From Petrotoga sp. 9PW.55.5.1 (lineage in GTDB: Bacteria; Thermotogota; Thermotogae; Petrotogales; Petrotogaceae), in the NCBI RefSeq assembly GCF_003265365.1, contig NZ_AUPM01000046.1:54588-118587 (forward strand): a DNA stretch of 64,000 nucleotides, read 5' to 3'. The translations under genes and the position numbers were made by a program. Below are positions 35,700 to 44,337 of the stretch, piece after piece. Position 1 is the stretch's first letter. Every line of letters starts with the position of its first letter. The notes under the pieces are model-generated. The model was not told where the DNA came from, did not search any database, and saw only the letters and a list, made by a program, of their open reading frames with translations.

Positions 35700-36149
35700 A
35701 TGCAGGTTTCTTTAGATCAATTGTTACAGATGTTAATGGCTCGATTAGAAAGTTTGGAAATGTCAGTTGAGGACTTGAAATTTAGAACTAATATATCTTT
35801 AAGAATGTTGAGAAAGAATGATAACTTAGATTTAGAAAAGGTAAAACAAGTGGTTAAAGAGGAATTAGAAGCATTAAATCAACTTAGCGAAGAAGAGATG
35901 GACATCAGTGAAGATAGAATAGATGAAATTGCTAAAGGCATTGTTCAATGGATTGATAATGATTTAGAAGAACTAAAAGATAGACTGTCTGATTACCAAG
36001 AGAAGTTGAAGCAATTATTGGAAGAGGAAGAAGCAGGCAATAATATAAGTATCGCCTCTCCCGAACTCTTAAAACAGTTGGAAAAAACCCATTTAAACAA
36101 TAAACGAGGAAAAAGCGGCGGTAATAAAGATAATATAATTATTCCTTAA
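35700..36149 (+). CDS. Acidic coiled-coil protein of unknown function
   Basis: A 149-residue hydrophilic protein. Residues 1-45 have heptad-like leucine spacing (LDQLLQMLMARLESLEMSVEDL). An acidic helical stretch (VKQVVKEELEALNQLSEEEM) and a second coiled coil (DLEELKDRLSDYQEKLKQLL) follow. The tail is glycine/lysine-rich. There is no signal peptide or membrane segment, and I recognise no family. ATG 35700 has a good AAGGAGGAG. It follows gpsA by 25 bases and ends just before a terminator, so it is the last gene of the trmB-gpsA transcript. Confidence 0.75.
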   Translation: MQVSLDQLLQMLMARLESLEMSVEDLKFRTNISLRMLRKNDNLDLEKVKQVVKEELEALNQLSEEEMDISEDRIDEIAKGIVQWIDNDLEELKDRLSDYQEKLKQLLEEEEAGNNISIASPELLKQLEKTHLNNKRGKSGGNKDNIIIP

Positions 36150-36160
36150 ATCTAGCCCTA

Positions 36161-36193
36161 AAAACCGGCAAAAGAGTTGCTGGTTTTTATTTT
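36161..36193. terminator. Bidirectional terminator between convergent transcripts
   Basis: The arms AAAACCGGCAA (36161-36171) and TTGCTGGTTTT (36177-36187) pair with one G-U. A T-rich tail follows on the plus strand, and As lie on the other side. It separates the plus-strand trmB-gpsA run from nth on the minus strand and can end both. Confidence 0.8.
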
Positions 36194-36211
36194 TTATAGT
36201 ATATCTCAAAA

Positions 36212-36829
36212 TTATCGAATTTTTCTTGATGGGCAAAATTTTCTTAAGAGGCATAAAGAACATTTGGGAGAAATGGGTCTACAAATTTCTTGCCCAAAAT
36301 TTACCATTGATCCATTAATTGGTCCCCAGAGTTTTTTAGGCAGAATTTTCATTAATTCAAATTCCGTTTTTTCAGGAGTTTTTGTTTTAACCCACCCCAA
36401 CCTGTTAGAGATTCTATGAACATGGGTATCAACAGCAAGTGCAGCTATCCCAAAAGACACATTCAAAACAATATTTGCTGTTTTCCTTCCAACACCGGGA
36501 AGGTTTAATAAATCTTCTAATGTATTCGGAACCTTTCCTGAATATTCATGTACTATAATTTTTGAAAGCTCAATAATCCTTTGAGATTTTTGTTTATACA
36601 TACCAGCAGGTTTAATCAGATCGTAAATATCTTGAGGGCTTAATTTGGAAATTTCAAAAACATTTGTGTATTTGGAAAAAAGATTAAGTGAAGCCTTTAT
36701 AGTGTTCACATCTTTTGTTCTTTGAGATAGTATAGTCTGAACAAGAACTTTGTACGGATCTTTTTCTGAAATAACTCGTGGAAAGTTTTCTATAATTAGT
36801 TTTGCCTCGTTTTCAATATTTCTTTCCAT
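36212..36829 (-). CDS. nth: Endonuclease III (DNA glycosylase/AP lyase)
   Basis: Excises oxidised pyrimidines. The helix-hairpin-helix LPGVGRKTANIVLN carries the catalytic lysine region. VDTHVHRISNRLGW has the catalytic aspartate. The C-terminal 4Fe-4S cluster is C-x6-C-x2-C-x5-C (CRPISPKCSLCLLRKFC). It has 205 residues. It stands alone on the minus strand, divergent from cinA across a 144-base AT-rich gap that must hold both promoters. Confidence 0.97.
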   Translation of the reverse strand: MERNIENEAKLIIENFPRVISEKDPYKVLVQTILSQRTKDVNTIKASLNLFSKYTNVFEISKLSPQDIYDLIKPAGMYKQKSQRIIELSKIIVHEYSGKVPNTLEDLLNLPGVGRKTANIVLNVSFGIAALAVDTHVHRISNRLGWVKTKTPEKTEFELMKILPKKLWGPINGSMVNFGQEICRPISPKCSLCLLRKFCPSRKIR

Positions 36830-36973
36830 AAATATACCCCTTTATTTGATTTATATATTATTATATATTAAAATATACTTATATTGTAATTTATTATTTT
36901 ATTTTAAAACGTTAATACTATAAAATGTGATAAAATATATTGAAACAAATTCTTTTCTTTGGAGTTGAACTTT

Positions 36974-38191
36974 TTGAAAGTTTCTATAATTGCTACTGGA
37001 AATGAACTTACTGAAGGTCTTATACTAGATAGAAATTCTAAATATATAGCAGAAAAACTAAAGGATCTTGGTTATGATACTATAAAAATTTCAAATATAA
37101 AAGATGATTTGAGCCTGATAAACTTAACTATCCTTGAATCCTTACAGATTTCTTATATAATATTAGTTACTGGAGGTTTAGGACCTACTCAAGATGATTT
37201 AACAGTACAAGCCCTTTCTGAATCTTTAAATATACCAACTTTTTTTGATGAAGGTATTTATAAAAGTATTCAAGATTATTATTATAAAAAAACAAAAAAA
37301 GATTTGGATATCTTAAAAAAACAAAGCTATGTTTTAAAGGGTGCAAAAATCCTTAATAACCCTATTGGAAGTGCTCCGGGCCAAAAAATAGATTACAAAG
37401 GTAAAATAATTTATTTGCTTCCAGGTCCTTTTAATGAAATGAAATCGATATTTGATATCTCCATATACCCAGAATTAAAAAATATTGCGAAGAAAGAATT
37501 TAAAGAGTATGCCCTCTATTTTTATGGGTTAACTGAGGCTGAATTTATGGATCAAGTTTCAAGTCTTTTAGAAAACATTGATTATTCCACAAAAATAGAA
37601 GAATATGTAGGACCAAGCTTAAGAATTAGGATAAACAAGAATGAAGATAGAGAAAATATAAAAAATGAGATAATATCAAGATTTCAAAAATATTATATAG
37701 GTTCTAAAAAATTAGAGATTCAAGTTTTTGAAGAATTATTAAAATCATCCAAAACTATTTCCTTTGCTGAATCATGCACAGGAGGAATGATTTCCAGTAC
37801 TTTAGTTGCTAATTCTGGTTCCTCGAAAGTTTTTAAAGGCTCTGTAATTGCTTACTCAAACGAATTAAAAACTAAATTATTGGCTGTTCAAAAAGAAACC
37901 CTCCAAATAAAAGGGGCTGTGAGTGAAGAAACATCAAAGGAAATGGCTTATGGTTTGAAAAGTTTAATAAATAATTGTGATATTTATGTTTCTGTAACTG
38001 GGATTGCTGGGCCAGAAGGTGGAACATCTGAAAAACCAGTAGGGACTGTTTGCTTTGGTTTTTTGCATCATAACGAATTTTTCTCTTTAAAAAAAGTATT
38101 TTCTGGAGATAGAGAAGATATAAGGAAAAGGGCTACTTACTTTGCTTTATGGAATGTTTTGAAAATAATTAGAAATGAGAACTTAGCTTAG
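36974..38191 (+). CDS. cinA: CinA-family protein (nicotinamide-nucleotide amidohydrolase)
   Basis: The N-terminal molybdopterin-binding-like (COG1058) domain has IIATGNELTEGLILDRNS and TGGLGPTQDDLT. The C-terminal domain carries ISFAESCTGGMISSTL and VSVTGIAGPEGG, typical of NMN deamidase in pyridine-nucleotide recycling. The start is TTG 36974, 9 bases after GGAG, giving 405 residues. An upstream TTG at 36959 overlaps the ribosome-binding site and is rejected. Its role fits the NAD(P)H repair gene nnr in the same window. It is followed by cheA after 22 bases. Confidence 0.93.
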   Translation: MKVSIIATGNELTEGLILDRNSKYIAEKLKDLGYDTIKISNIKDDLSLINLTILESLQISYIILVTGGLGPTQDDLTVQALSESLNIPTFFDEGIYKSIQDYYYKKTKKDLDILKKQSYVLKGAKILNNPIGSAPGQKIDYKGKIIYLLPGPFNEMKSIFDISIYPELKNIAKKEFKEYALYFYGLTEAEFMDQVSSLLENIDYSTKIEEYVGPSLRIRINKNEDRENIKNEIISRFQKYYIGSKKLEIQVFEELLKSSKTISFAESCTGGMISSTLVANSGSSKVFKGSVIAYSNELKTKLLAVQKETLQIKGAVSEETSKEMAYGLKSLINNCDIYVSVTGIAGPEGGTSEKPVGTVCFGFLHHNEFFSLKKVFSGDREDIRKRATYFALWNVLKIIRNENLA

Positions 38192-38213
38192 TTTTTAATA
38201 GGAGGGGGTAGAA

Positions 38214-40223
38214 ATGTCTAATTATGATGTTTATTTGAACGTTTTTCTTGAGGAGTCCAAAGAAAATATTCAAGAACTTAATGACCTCTTACTCGAACTA
38301 GAAAAAAATAGAGAAGATTCAGAAATACTTAATAATATTTTTAGAATAGTTCATACACTCAAGGGTATGGCGGGTACAATGGAATTTAATTCTTTAGCAA
38401 AATTCTCGCATAAATTAGAAAACATTTTTGACCTATTAAGAAATAAGAAAATTGACCTCACGAATCATTTGATGGATTTTTTATTTAAGGCAGCTGATGC
38501 TCTAGAAGAAAGTATAAATAACATCGCAGATGGTGGAGATGGAGAAGTCCTAGAAATAAAAGAATTATTCCATCTAATTGATAATTTCGTTGATTCGACT
38601 ACTTCAAAAGATAATTTAGAAAAATCAAAAGCTACATCTAATGAAAATTTTAATGAAAATAATAATGAAATTTATTCAAAAATAGACAATGAAACTATGG
38701 AAGTATTAAAGAAAGTATATAATAAGGCTAAAAATGAAAATTTGAACTTTTTATTATTAAAGATCATTTTAGTTGACGATGTACAATTAAAGCAGGCAAG
38801 AGCTTATGCTATTTACCATAAATTAGAGGAAAACGGCTGCGAAATAGTATATTCTTACCCTCATACCGAAGACATTGAAAAAGAGAACTTTGATAAAGAG
38901 TTAATCTATGGTGTTGTAACTTCTAAAGGTTTGAACGAAATTGCAGAGTTAATAAAAAAAGTTGCAGAGGTAGATTCTGTATATATCGACGAGTTTTCAA
39001 CAATGAATTTCGAATTGTCCCAAAAAAGAAAAGAGGAAGAAAATGAAAAAAAATTAATTGAAGAAAAGAAAGAAGTAAAACTCTCAAAAACTATCCGTGT
39101 TGATATAAATAAACTTGATGAATTAATGAACTTAATGGCAGAACTTGTTATAGCTAGAAGTAGAATCATAGAAACTTTAAATAAATACGACGTGAAAGAC
39201 GTAGATGAAAGTTTAACTCAACTTTCAAGAATAACTTTGGATCTTCAAAATGTAGTGATGAAGATTAGAATGGTACCAATTGCATTCGTTTTTAACAGAT
39301 TCCCAAGATTAGTAAGGGATTTAGCAAAAGATTTAGGAAAGAAAATTAATTTCATAATTCAAGGTGAAGAAACAGAATTAGATAGAACTGTTGTCGATGA
39401 AATAGGAGACCCACTTATTCATTTATTAAGAAACTCCATAGACCATGGCATAGAAGGCCCTCATGAAAGAATTTCAAAAGGGAAACCTGAAACCGGACTT
39501 TTAAGATTATCAGCAAGACATGAAGGTAACGGTGTAGTTATAGAAATAGAAGATGACGGTCGAGGTTTAGATAAAGAGGCTATTATAAGAAAAGCAATAG
39601 AAAAAGGGCTTTTAAACTCTTCAGAATCTTCAAAGTTAAATGATGAAGAAATATATAATTTTATATTTCTTCCGGGATTTTCCACTAAAATAAAGTCAAC
39701 AGAACTCTCGGGCAGAGGGGTGGGAATGGATGTTGTAAAGAATACTATTGAAAATTTGAAAGGAACTATATCTTTAGAAACGAAAAAAGATAAAGGAACA
39801 AAAATAAGTATAAGATTACCTCTTACTTTGGCTATAATTGAGGCTCTTTTGACTACCGTAAACGATGACGTATACGCCATTCCAATTGCAAACATTGATA
39901 CAACTCAAAGAATAACTGACGGAGAATTAAAGACAGTTCAAGGCCAGGAGGTCTTTTTATTAAGAGGAGAGGTTATGCCTGTTGTGCGCTTAAGAAATCT
40001 ATTTGGTTATCAACTACAAGAGGAAGATTCAAAAGAACATATCGTTATTATAAAAATAGGAAACAAAAAATATGGGGTCGTTGTTGACAGACTATTAGGA
40101 CAAGATGATATAGTTATTAAATCATTAGGTAGTTTGTTGAATAATGTGAAAGAGTTTAGTGGAGGGGCAATATTAGGTGATGGTAGGATCGCTTTAATCC
40201 TAGATGTTGCTTCGTTACTTTAA
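38214..40223 (+). CDS. cheA: Chemotaxis histidine kinase CheA
   Basis: Receptor-coupled kinase that phosphorylates CheY. Domains in order are: P1 with the phosphoacceptor H47 in [12 protein letters not shown]; a linker and P2 (about 150-270); the dimerisation helices (about 285-350); the HATPase domain with [16 protein letters not shown] and GRGVGMDVV; and a C-terminal CheW-like domain. It has 669 residues, close to well-studied Thermotoga CheA. AGGAGGGGG precedes ATG 38214. cheW and cheY follow directly. Confidence 0.97.
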   Translation: MSNYDVYLNVFLEESKENIQELNDLLLELEKNREDSEILNNIFRIVHTLKGMAGTMEFNSLAKFSHKLENIFDLLRNKKIDLTNHLMDFLFKAADALEESINNIADGGDGEVLEIKELFHLIDNFVDSTTSKDNLEKSKATSNENFNENNNEIYSKIDNETMEVLKKVYNKAKNENLNFLLLKIILVDDVQLKQARAYAIYHKLEENGCEIVYSYPHTEDIEKENFDKELIYGVVTSKGLNEIAELIKKVAEVDSVYIDEFSTMNFELSQKRKEEENEKKLIEEKKEVKLSKTIRVDINKLDELMNLMAELVIARSRIIETLNKYDVKDVDESLTQLSRITLDLQNVVMKIRMVPIAFVFNRFPRLVRDLAKDLGKKINFIIQGEETELDRTVVDEIGDPLIHLLRNSIDHGIEGPHERISKGKPETGLLRLSARHEGNGVVIEIEDDGRGLDKEAIIRKAIEKGLLNSSESSKLNDEEIYNFIFLPGFSTKIKSTELSGRGVGMDVVKNTIENLKGTISLETKKDKGTKISIRLPLTLAIIEALLTTVNDDVYAIPIANIDTTQRITDGELKTVQGQEVFLLRGEVMPVVRLRNLFGYQLQEEDSKEHIVIIKIGNKKYGVVVDRLLGQDDIVIKSLGSLLNNVKEFSGGAILGDGRIALILDVASLL

Positions 40224-40255
40224 TATAGATTCATTAAAAAAGGGGGAGTGTAAAT

Positions 40256-40681
40256 ATGGAAGATGTTCTTTCTTTCAAAATTATTAACCAAGAATATGCT
40301 TTACCAATAGAAAACATTGAAAGTGTCGTTGATATGGCTGATATCACCCCTGTACCAAATTCAGAATATTTTATCGTTGGTTTAATTAATCTGAGAGGTA
40401 GAATCGTTCCTGTTATAGATTTAGCAAGAATTTTAGAGTTAAATGTTGGAGAGGAACATACTTTTGAGAATATCCTAATTTTAAATATCAACAACGAGGA
40501 AGTCGGCATGTTAGTCGATGAGGTTGAAAATGTTATATCTATTGATCCTAACAAGTTAGAAAAAATACAATCGAAAAAGGACATATATTCAGAAAAAGTT
40601 AAAGGAGTCATTAAGATACAAAGTAGATTAATTGTATACCTTGACTTAGAAAATATCTTAAACAATGAATTAAGTAAATAA
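40256..40681 (+). CDS. cheW: Chemotaxis coupling protein CheW
   Basis: A single CheW domain of 141 residues that bridges receptors and CheA. VLSFKIINQEYALPIENI begins the first beta-barrel. The central VPNSEYFIVGLINLRGRIVP and the following DLARIL match the family. ATG 40256 is preceded by GGGGGAG. It lies 32 bases after cheA. No chemoreceptor gene is in the window. Confidence 0.95.
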   Translation: MEDVLSFKIINQEYALPIENIESVVDMADITPVPNSEYFIVGLINLRGRIVPVIDLARILELNVGEEHTFENILILNINNEEVGMLVDEVENVISIDPNKLEKIQSKKDIYSEKVKGVIKIQSRLIVYLDLENILNNELSK

Positions 40682-40709
40682 AATTATTTGAAGTTTTGGA
40701 GGTGTTTCA

Positions 40710-41069
40710 ATGGCTAAGAGAGTCTTAGTAGTCGATGATGCAGCTTTTATGAGAATGATGTTAAAGGACATATTAACAAAAGCTAATTATGAAATAGTTG
40801 GAGAAGCGGCTAATGGTCAAGAAGCAGTTGATAAATATCAAGAGCTGAAACCTGATTTTGTTACAATGGATATTACGATGCCCGTAAAAGATGGTATACA
40901 AGCTATAAAAGAAATAGTTAAGATTGACCCAAGTGCCAGAATAATCGTATGTAGTGCAATGGGTCAACAAGCTATGGTAATTGAATCTATACAAGCAGGA
41001 GCCAAAGATTTTATAGTAAAGCCTTTCCAACCGAACAGAGTTATTGAAGCTTTACAAAAATTGGAGTAA
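40710..41069 (+). CDS. cheY: Chemotaxis response regulator CheY
   Basis: A single receiver domain of 119 residues that, when phosphorylated, binds the flagellar switch. Acidic pocket D9/D10, phosphoacceptor D54 in VTMDITMPVKDG, S82 in VCSAMG and K104 in FIVKPFQP are all in place. GGAGGTG precedes ATG 40710. It sits between cheW and fliO, linking the signalling genes to the export-gate genes. Confidence 0.97.
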   Translation: MAKRVLVVDDAAFMRMMLKDILTKANYEIVGEAANGQEAVDKYQELKPDFVTMDITMPVKDGIQAIKEIVKIDPSARIIVCSAMGQQAMVIESIQAGAKDFIVKPFQPNRVIEALQKLE

Positions 41070-41074
41070 TAAAA

Positions 41075-41458
41075 ATGTCTACAGCTTATGCAACTAACAC
41101 TAGTAACCTCGTTGATGTAACTTTCTGGTTTGTAGCAATAATATTTCTAGTAATTTTATTGTTGATATTATATTTTTTCCTTGCTAAAACAGCAAAAAAA
41201 GGTCCAAAAAATAAAGAAATTAAGATGGCAAAAAAATATTATTTGGATAGGAATTTGTATATAGCGATAATAAAAGTATTTGAAGAATATTATGTTACCC
41301 TTGTAACTTCTGATTCCACAGAGGTTTTAAGAAAGTTAAATAATGAGGAAGTAGAAGAAATAACAAAAGAAAATCTTAATTTTGTAGACACTCTTTCTAA
41401 AGTTTTGAAAAGGGAGAAAACACCAAAAGAAAAGGAAGATAAAAAATCAAAAAAATAA
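41075..41458 (+). CDS. fliO: Flagellar biosynthesis protein FliO
   Basis: A small membrane protein that helps assemble the FliP ring. One hydrophobic helix (FWFVAIIFLVILLLILYFF) is followed by a cytoplasmic domain with YYLDRNLYIAIIKVFEEYY and VTSDSTEVLRKL, resembling the FliO core. A lysine-rich tail ends the protein at residue 127. Recognition rests on the pattern plus the position directly before fliP. Its stop codon lies inside the proposed start region of fliP. Confidence 0.8.
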   Translation: MSTAYATNTSNLVDVTFWFVAIIFLVILLLILYFFLAKTAKKGPKNKEIKMAKKYYLDRNLYIAIIKVFEEYYVTLVTSDSTEVLRKLNNEEVEEITKENLNFVDTLSKVLKREKTPKEKEDKKSKK

Positions 41459-42207
41459 TAGTCATATCATTTTTACTTATTATTTCTTTTAATATCGTAT
41501 ACTCACAAAATTTAACTCAAATCCCAGGAATAAACATACAAATCAATACAGAAGAAGAACCAAATAATTTAAATACAACACTCACAATTCTTTTGATAGT
41601 AACTGTCTTATCATTAGCTCCTGGCTTTTTAATGCTATTCACCTCTTTTACAAGGATTGTGGTTGTTTTAAGCTTTTTAAGACAGGCCATGGGAACAAGA
41701 CAAGCCCCGCCCAATCAAGTTATGTTAGCTTTAGCTCTTTTTTTAACTATAATGATCATGTTTCCAGTATTCAATGGAGTATATCAGGAAGCTATTGTAC
41801 CTTATAACCAAAACGAAATAAGTTATGAAGAAGCTATTCAAATTAGTTGGCAACAATTTAAAAATTTTATGATTTCTGAGATAGTTGCTCATAAAAACGA
41901 AGACGATATTTACATGCTAGCATCTTCCATGGGAGAAACAATAGATAATATAGAAGACACTCCATTCCAAATATTAGTTCCAGCCTTTGCAATAAGCGAA
42001 CTCGAAATAGCTTTTAAAATGAGCATTTTACTTTATTTACCTTTTATAATAGTTGATATGGTTGTTGCAAGTATTCTTCTTTCTATGGGAATGATTATGA
42101 TTCCACCGATCCTTATATCGTTACCTTTTAAAATAATGATTTTTGTTATGGTAAACGGATGGGACCTTTTGATTGGAGGATTGGTTAGAAGTTTTGTTAG
42201 AGGGTGA
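41446..42207 (+). CDS. fliP: Flagellar export gate protein FliP, apparent non-AUG (AUC) start
   Basis: Five copies form the core of the export gate. GFLMLFTSFTRIVVVLSFLR, QAPPNQVMLALALFLT and LVPAFAISELEIAFKMSILL are family motifs. The first AUG/GUG/UUG in frame, TTG 41593, cuts into the first membrane helix and removes the signal peptide FliP needs. The open frame extends back to 41443. From ATC 41446 it reads as M-KKIIVISFLLIISFNIVYSQ, a textbook signal peptide, with AGGA 9 bases upstream and 253 residues in total, the normal FliP length. ATA 41455 or 41458 are alternatives. The start overlaps the fliO stop, so coupling is likely. Confidence 0.88.
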   Translation: MKKIIVISFLLIISFNIVYSQNLTQIPGINIQINTEEEPNNLNTTLTILLIVTVLSLAPGFLMLFTSFTRIVVVLSFLRQAMGTRQAPPNQVMLALALFLTIMIMFPVFNGVYQEAIVPYNQNEISYEEAIQISWQQFKNFMISEIVAHKNEDDIYMLASSMGETIDNIEDTPFQILVPAFAISELEIAFKMSILLYLPFIIVDMVVASILLSMGMIMIPPILISLPFKIMIFVMVNGWDLLIGGLVRSFVRG

Positions 42208-42212
42208 TTTTT

Positions 42213-42479
42213 TTGAGTGAAGAAGTGTTGATAGAAATTTTTGAAAACGGGATTTTTGTGTTTTTAAGAGTAGTTTCTCCAATACTTATCATAAGTGTGG
42301 CAGTTGGGCTAATTATAAGTATATTTCAAGCGGTTACTCAGTTGCATGAACAAACTTTGACTTTTGCACCCAAAATCATCATTACCTTTTTAGTTTTGGC
42401 TTTTATATTTTCATGGATAATTCAGAATTTATCTGACTTTACCTTTGAGTTATTCACACGTTATTTAGGAATGGTTTAA
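42213..42479 (+). CDS. fliQ: Flagellar export gate protein FliQ
   Basis: A small protein with two membrane helices (VFLRVVSPILIISVAVGLII and IIITFLVLAFIFSWII). The connecting QAVTQLHEQTLTFAPKI is diagnostic of FliQ. The start is TTG 42213, after GAGGGTG, giving 88 residues. GTG 42204 is in frame but sits on the fliP stop and inside the ribosome-binding site. Confidence 0.93.
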   Translation: MSEEVLIEIFENGIFVFLRVVSPILIISVAVGLIISIFQAVTQLHEQTLTFAPKIIITFLVLAFIFSWIIQNLSDFTFELFTRYLGMV

Positions 42480-43253
42480 TTGGTTTTAGAAAATTTATCC
42501 TACTCATTATGGGTTTATTTTTTTATATTTGCAAGAATTGCAGGAATAACATTTTTTCTACCTTTTTTTAGTACAAGATTTGCTCCAGTTCAAGTCAAAG
42601 CCTTTATAACCCTTTTTATATCGTATTTAGTACTTTTAGAGAACAATGGTACTTTCCCAATTAATTCATCTCCATTAGCCATCGTATTTTATTTAGTAAT
42701 GAATTTCCTTTTTGGAACCACAGTAGGATTGATAGCAAATATTATATTTTATGCTTTTCAATTTGCTGGAGAAACTATAGGAATACAGATAGGATTTGCT
42801 ATGGCTAACGTATTTGATCCAGTGACAAACGATGAAATTTCATTAATATCCGAATTCAGTTTTTTACTAAGTGTTTTTCTTTTTTTTCTTTTTAAAGGTC
42901 CAATGATACTTTATTCAATTATAATAGATTCATTTGATAAGATACCAATCGTGTTTACCTTTAATCCGGAAGGTTATTTTGTTTTTTCACAGAAATTGTT
43001 TGATGTGTTTTCTATTGGAATTCAACTTGCAATGCCTTTAGTTGCATTTATGATTTTGATTAAAGTTGCTCTTGGTATTGTTTCTAGGCTGATTCCACAA
43101 GTTAATGTTTTCATGGTTGGTATCCCCTTGGAAATATTGGTAGGATTTTTATTATTAATTGGAGTGATAGTAATTTGGGAAGATCAATTTTCATATCTTT
43201 TTTTTCAACTAATCGAATGGATAAGAAAATCTATGATGCTCCTATCTCAATAG
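42480..43253 (+). CDS. fliR: Flagellar export gate protein FliR
   Basis: A membrane protein with about six hydrophobic segments, 257 residues, completing the FliPQR gate. FARIAGITFFLPFFSTRFAP at the N-terminus and GIQIGFAMANVFDPVTNDE in the middle are family motifs. The TTG start follows the fliQ stop immediately. Its last 79 bases overlap the proposed start of flhB in another frame. Confidence 0.93.
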   Translation: MVLENLSYSLWVYFFIFARIAGITFFLPFFSTRFAPVQVKAFITLFISYLVLLENNGTFPINSSPLAIVFYLVMNFLFGTTVGLIANIIFYAFQFAGETIGIQIGFAMANVFDPVTNDEISLISEFSFLLSVFLFFLFKGPMILYSIIIDSFDKIPIVFTFNPEGYFVFSQKLFDVFSIGIQLAMPLVAFMILIKVALGIVSRLIPQVNVFMVGIPLEILVGFLLLIGVIVIWEDQFSYLFFQLIEWIRKSMMLLSQ

Positions 43254-44305
43254 ATCTTCAACTTTTTGCCGATCCTGACAAAACTGAAGATCCTACTCCA
43301 AGACGTTTAGAAAAAGCAAGAGAAGAAGGAAATATTCCTCAATCTAATGAATTTAATATGGCTATTAGTTTTTTAAGCATGTCCCTTTTTTTATGGGTAA
43401 TCTTTGAAGCTTTGATAGATGATATATTCAGAGTGTTTAATGATTATTTATCTTTAGATGTAGAGTTTTTACCTGAAAATATACTTAATTATGAATTGAC
43501 AGCTCATATGAATTTATACCTTAAGTTGATAATGTTTTTCGCAGTTGCAGTGATAGTATCAATTCTATTAGGAATGATTCAAACAAAATTTTTATTCACT
43601 TTTAAATCTTTAAAGTTGGATTTGGGTAAAATCATTCCTATTAAAGGTTTTAAAAGAATGTTCTCTCTTAGATCAGTAATTGAATTAATCAAGGCTCTTC
43701 TCAAATTAACAGTTTTAGGTTTTATGACTTATAATATTATAAAATCAAATTGGAACAAAATCCTTTCTTTGGCTGAAGAAGAGGTGGGGTTATCGCTTTC
43801 AGTTATCTTTGATTTAGTAATAAATGTTCTTTTTCAACTTGGAATAGCGCTACTTTTGCTAAGTTTATTCGACTTTTGGTATCAAAGGTATGAATACAAG
43901 AAAGAATTAAAAATGAGTAAATACGAAGTAAAACAAGAGCACAAAGAAATAGAAGGTAATCCGGAAATTAAACAAAAACAAAGAGAAATAATGAGAAATT
44001 TAGCTAGAACCAGAATGATGCAAAAAGTTCCAGAGGCAGATGTAGTAGTAACTAATCCTACTCATTACGCGGTAGCTATTGAATACAATCCAGAAAAAAT
44101 GGGTGCCCCTGTAGTTGTAGCAAAAGGGAAAGATGAAGTAGCTTTCAAAATTAGAGATATTGCTTTTAAAAGTGGTGTGCCTATATTAGAAAGACCTCAA
44201 ATTGCTAGAAAATTGTATCAAGAAGTAGATATAAATGAAGAAATACCAGAAGATATGTACACATTAGTAGCAGAAGTCTTAGCATATGTTTATAAACTAC
44301 AATAA
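43175..44305 (+). CDS. flhB: Flagellar export switch protein FlhB
   Basis: Controls the change of export specificity. The N-terminus has LQLFADPDKTEDPTPRRLEKAREEG (read across residues 28-52). Four membrane helices follow, and the cytoplasmic domain carries the self-cleaving NPTH at 294-297 (VVTNPTHYAVAIEYNP). TTG 43175 has GGAG 10 bases upstream and gives 376 residues, but overlaps fliR by 79 bases. ATG 43217 would reduce the overlap but has no ribosome-binding site. Confidence 0.93.
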   Translation: MGRSIFISFFSTNRMDKKIYDAPISIDLQLFADPDKTEDPTPRRLEKAREEGNIPQSNEFNMAISFLSMSLFLWVIFEALIDDIFRVFNDYLSLDVEFLPENILNYELTAHMNLYLKLIMFFAVAVIVSILLGMIQTKFLFTFKSLKLDLGKIIPIKGFKRMFSLRSVIELIKALLKLTVLGFMTYNIIKSNWNKILSLAEEEVGLSLSVIFDLVINVLFQLGIALLLLSLFDFWYQRYEYKKELKMSKYEVKQEHKEIEGNPEIKQKQREIMRNLARTRMMQKVPEADVVVTNPTHYAVAIEYNPEKMGAPVVVAKGKDEVAFKIRDIAFKSGVPILERPQIARKLYQEVDINEEIPEDMYTLVAEVLAYVYKLQ

Positions 44306-44337
44306 ATTTTCTTCTGTGTATAACTGGGGGTTATACC

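Noticed and set aside
38214..40223. CheA as a hybrid or unusual kinase
   Set aside because: Domain order, H47 and length match ordinary CheA.
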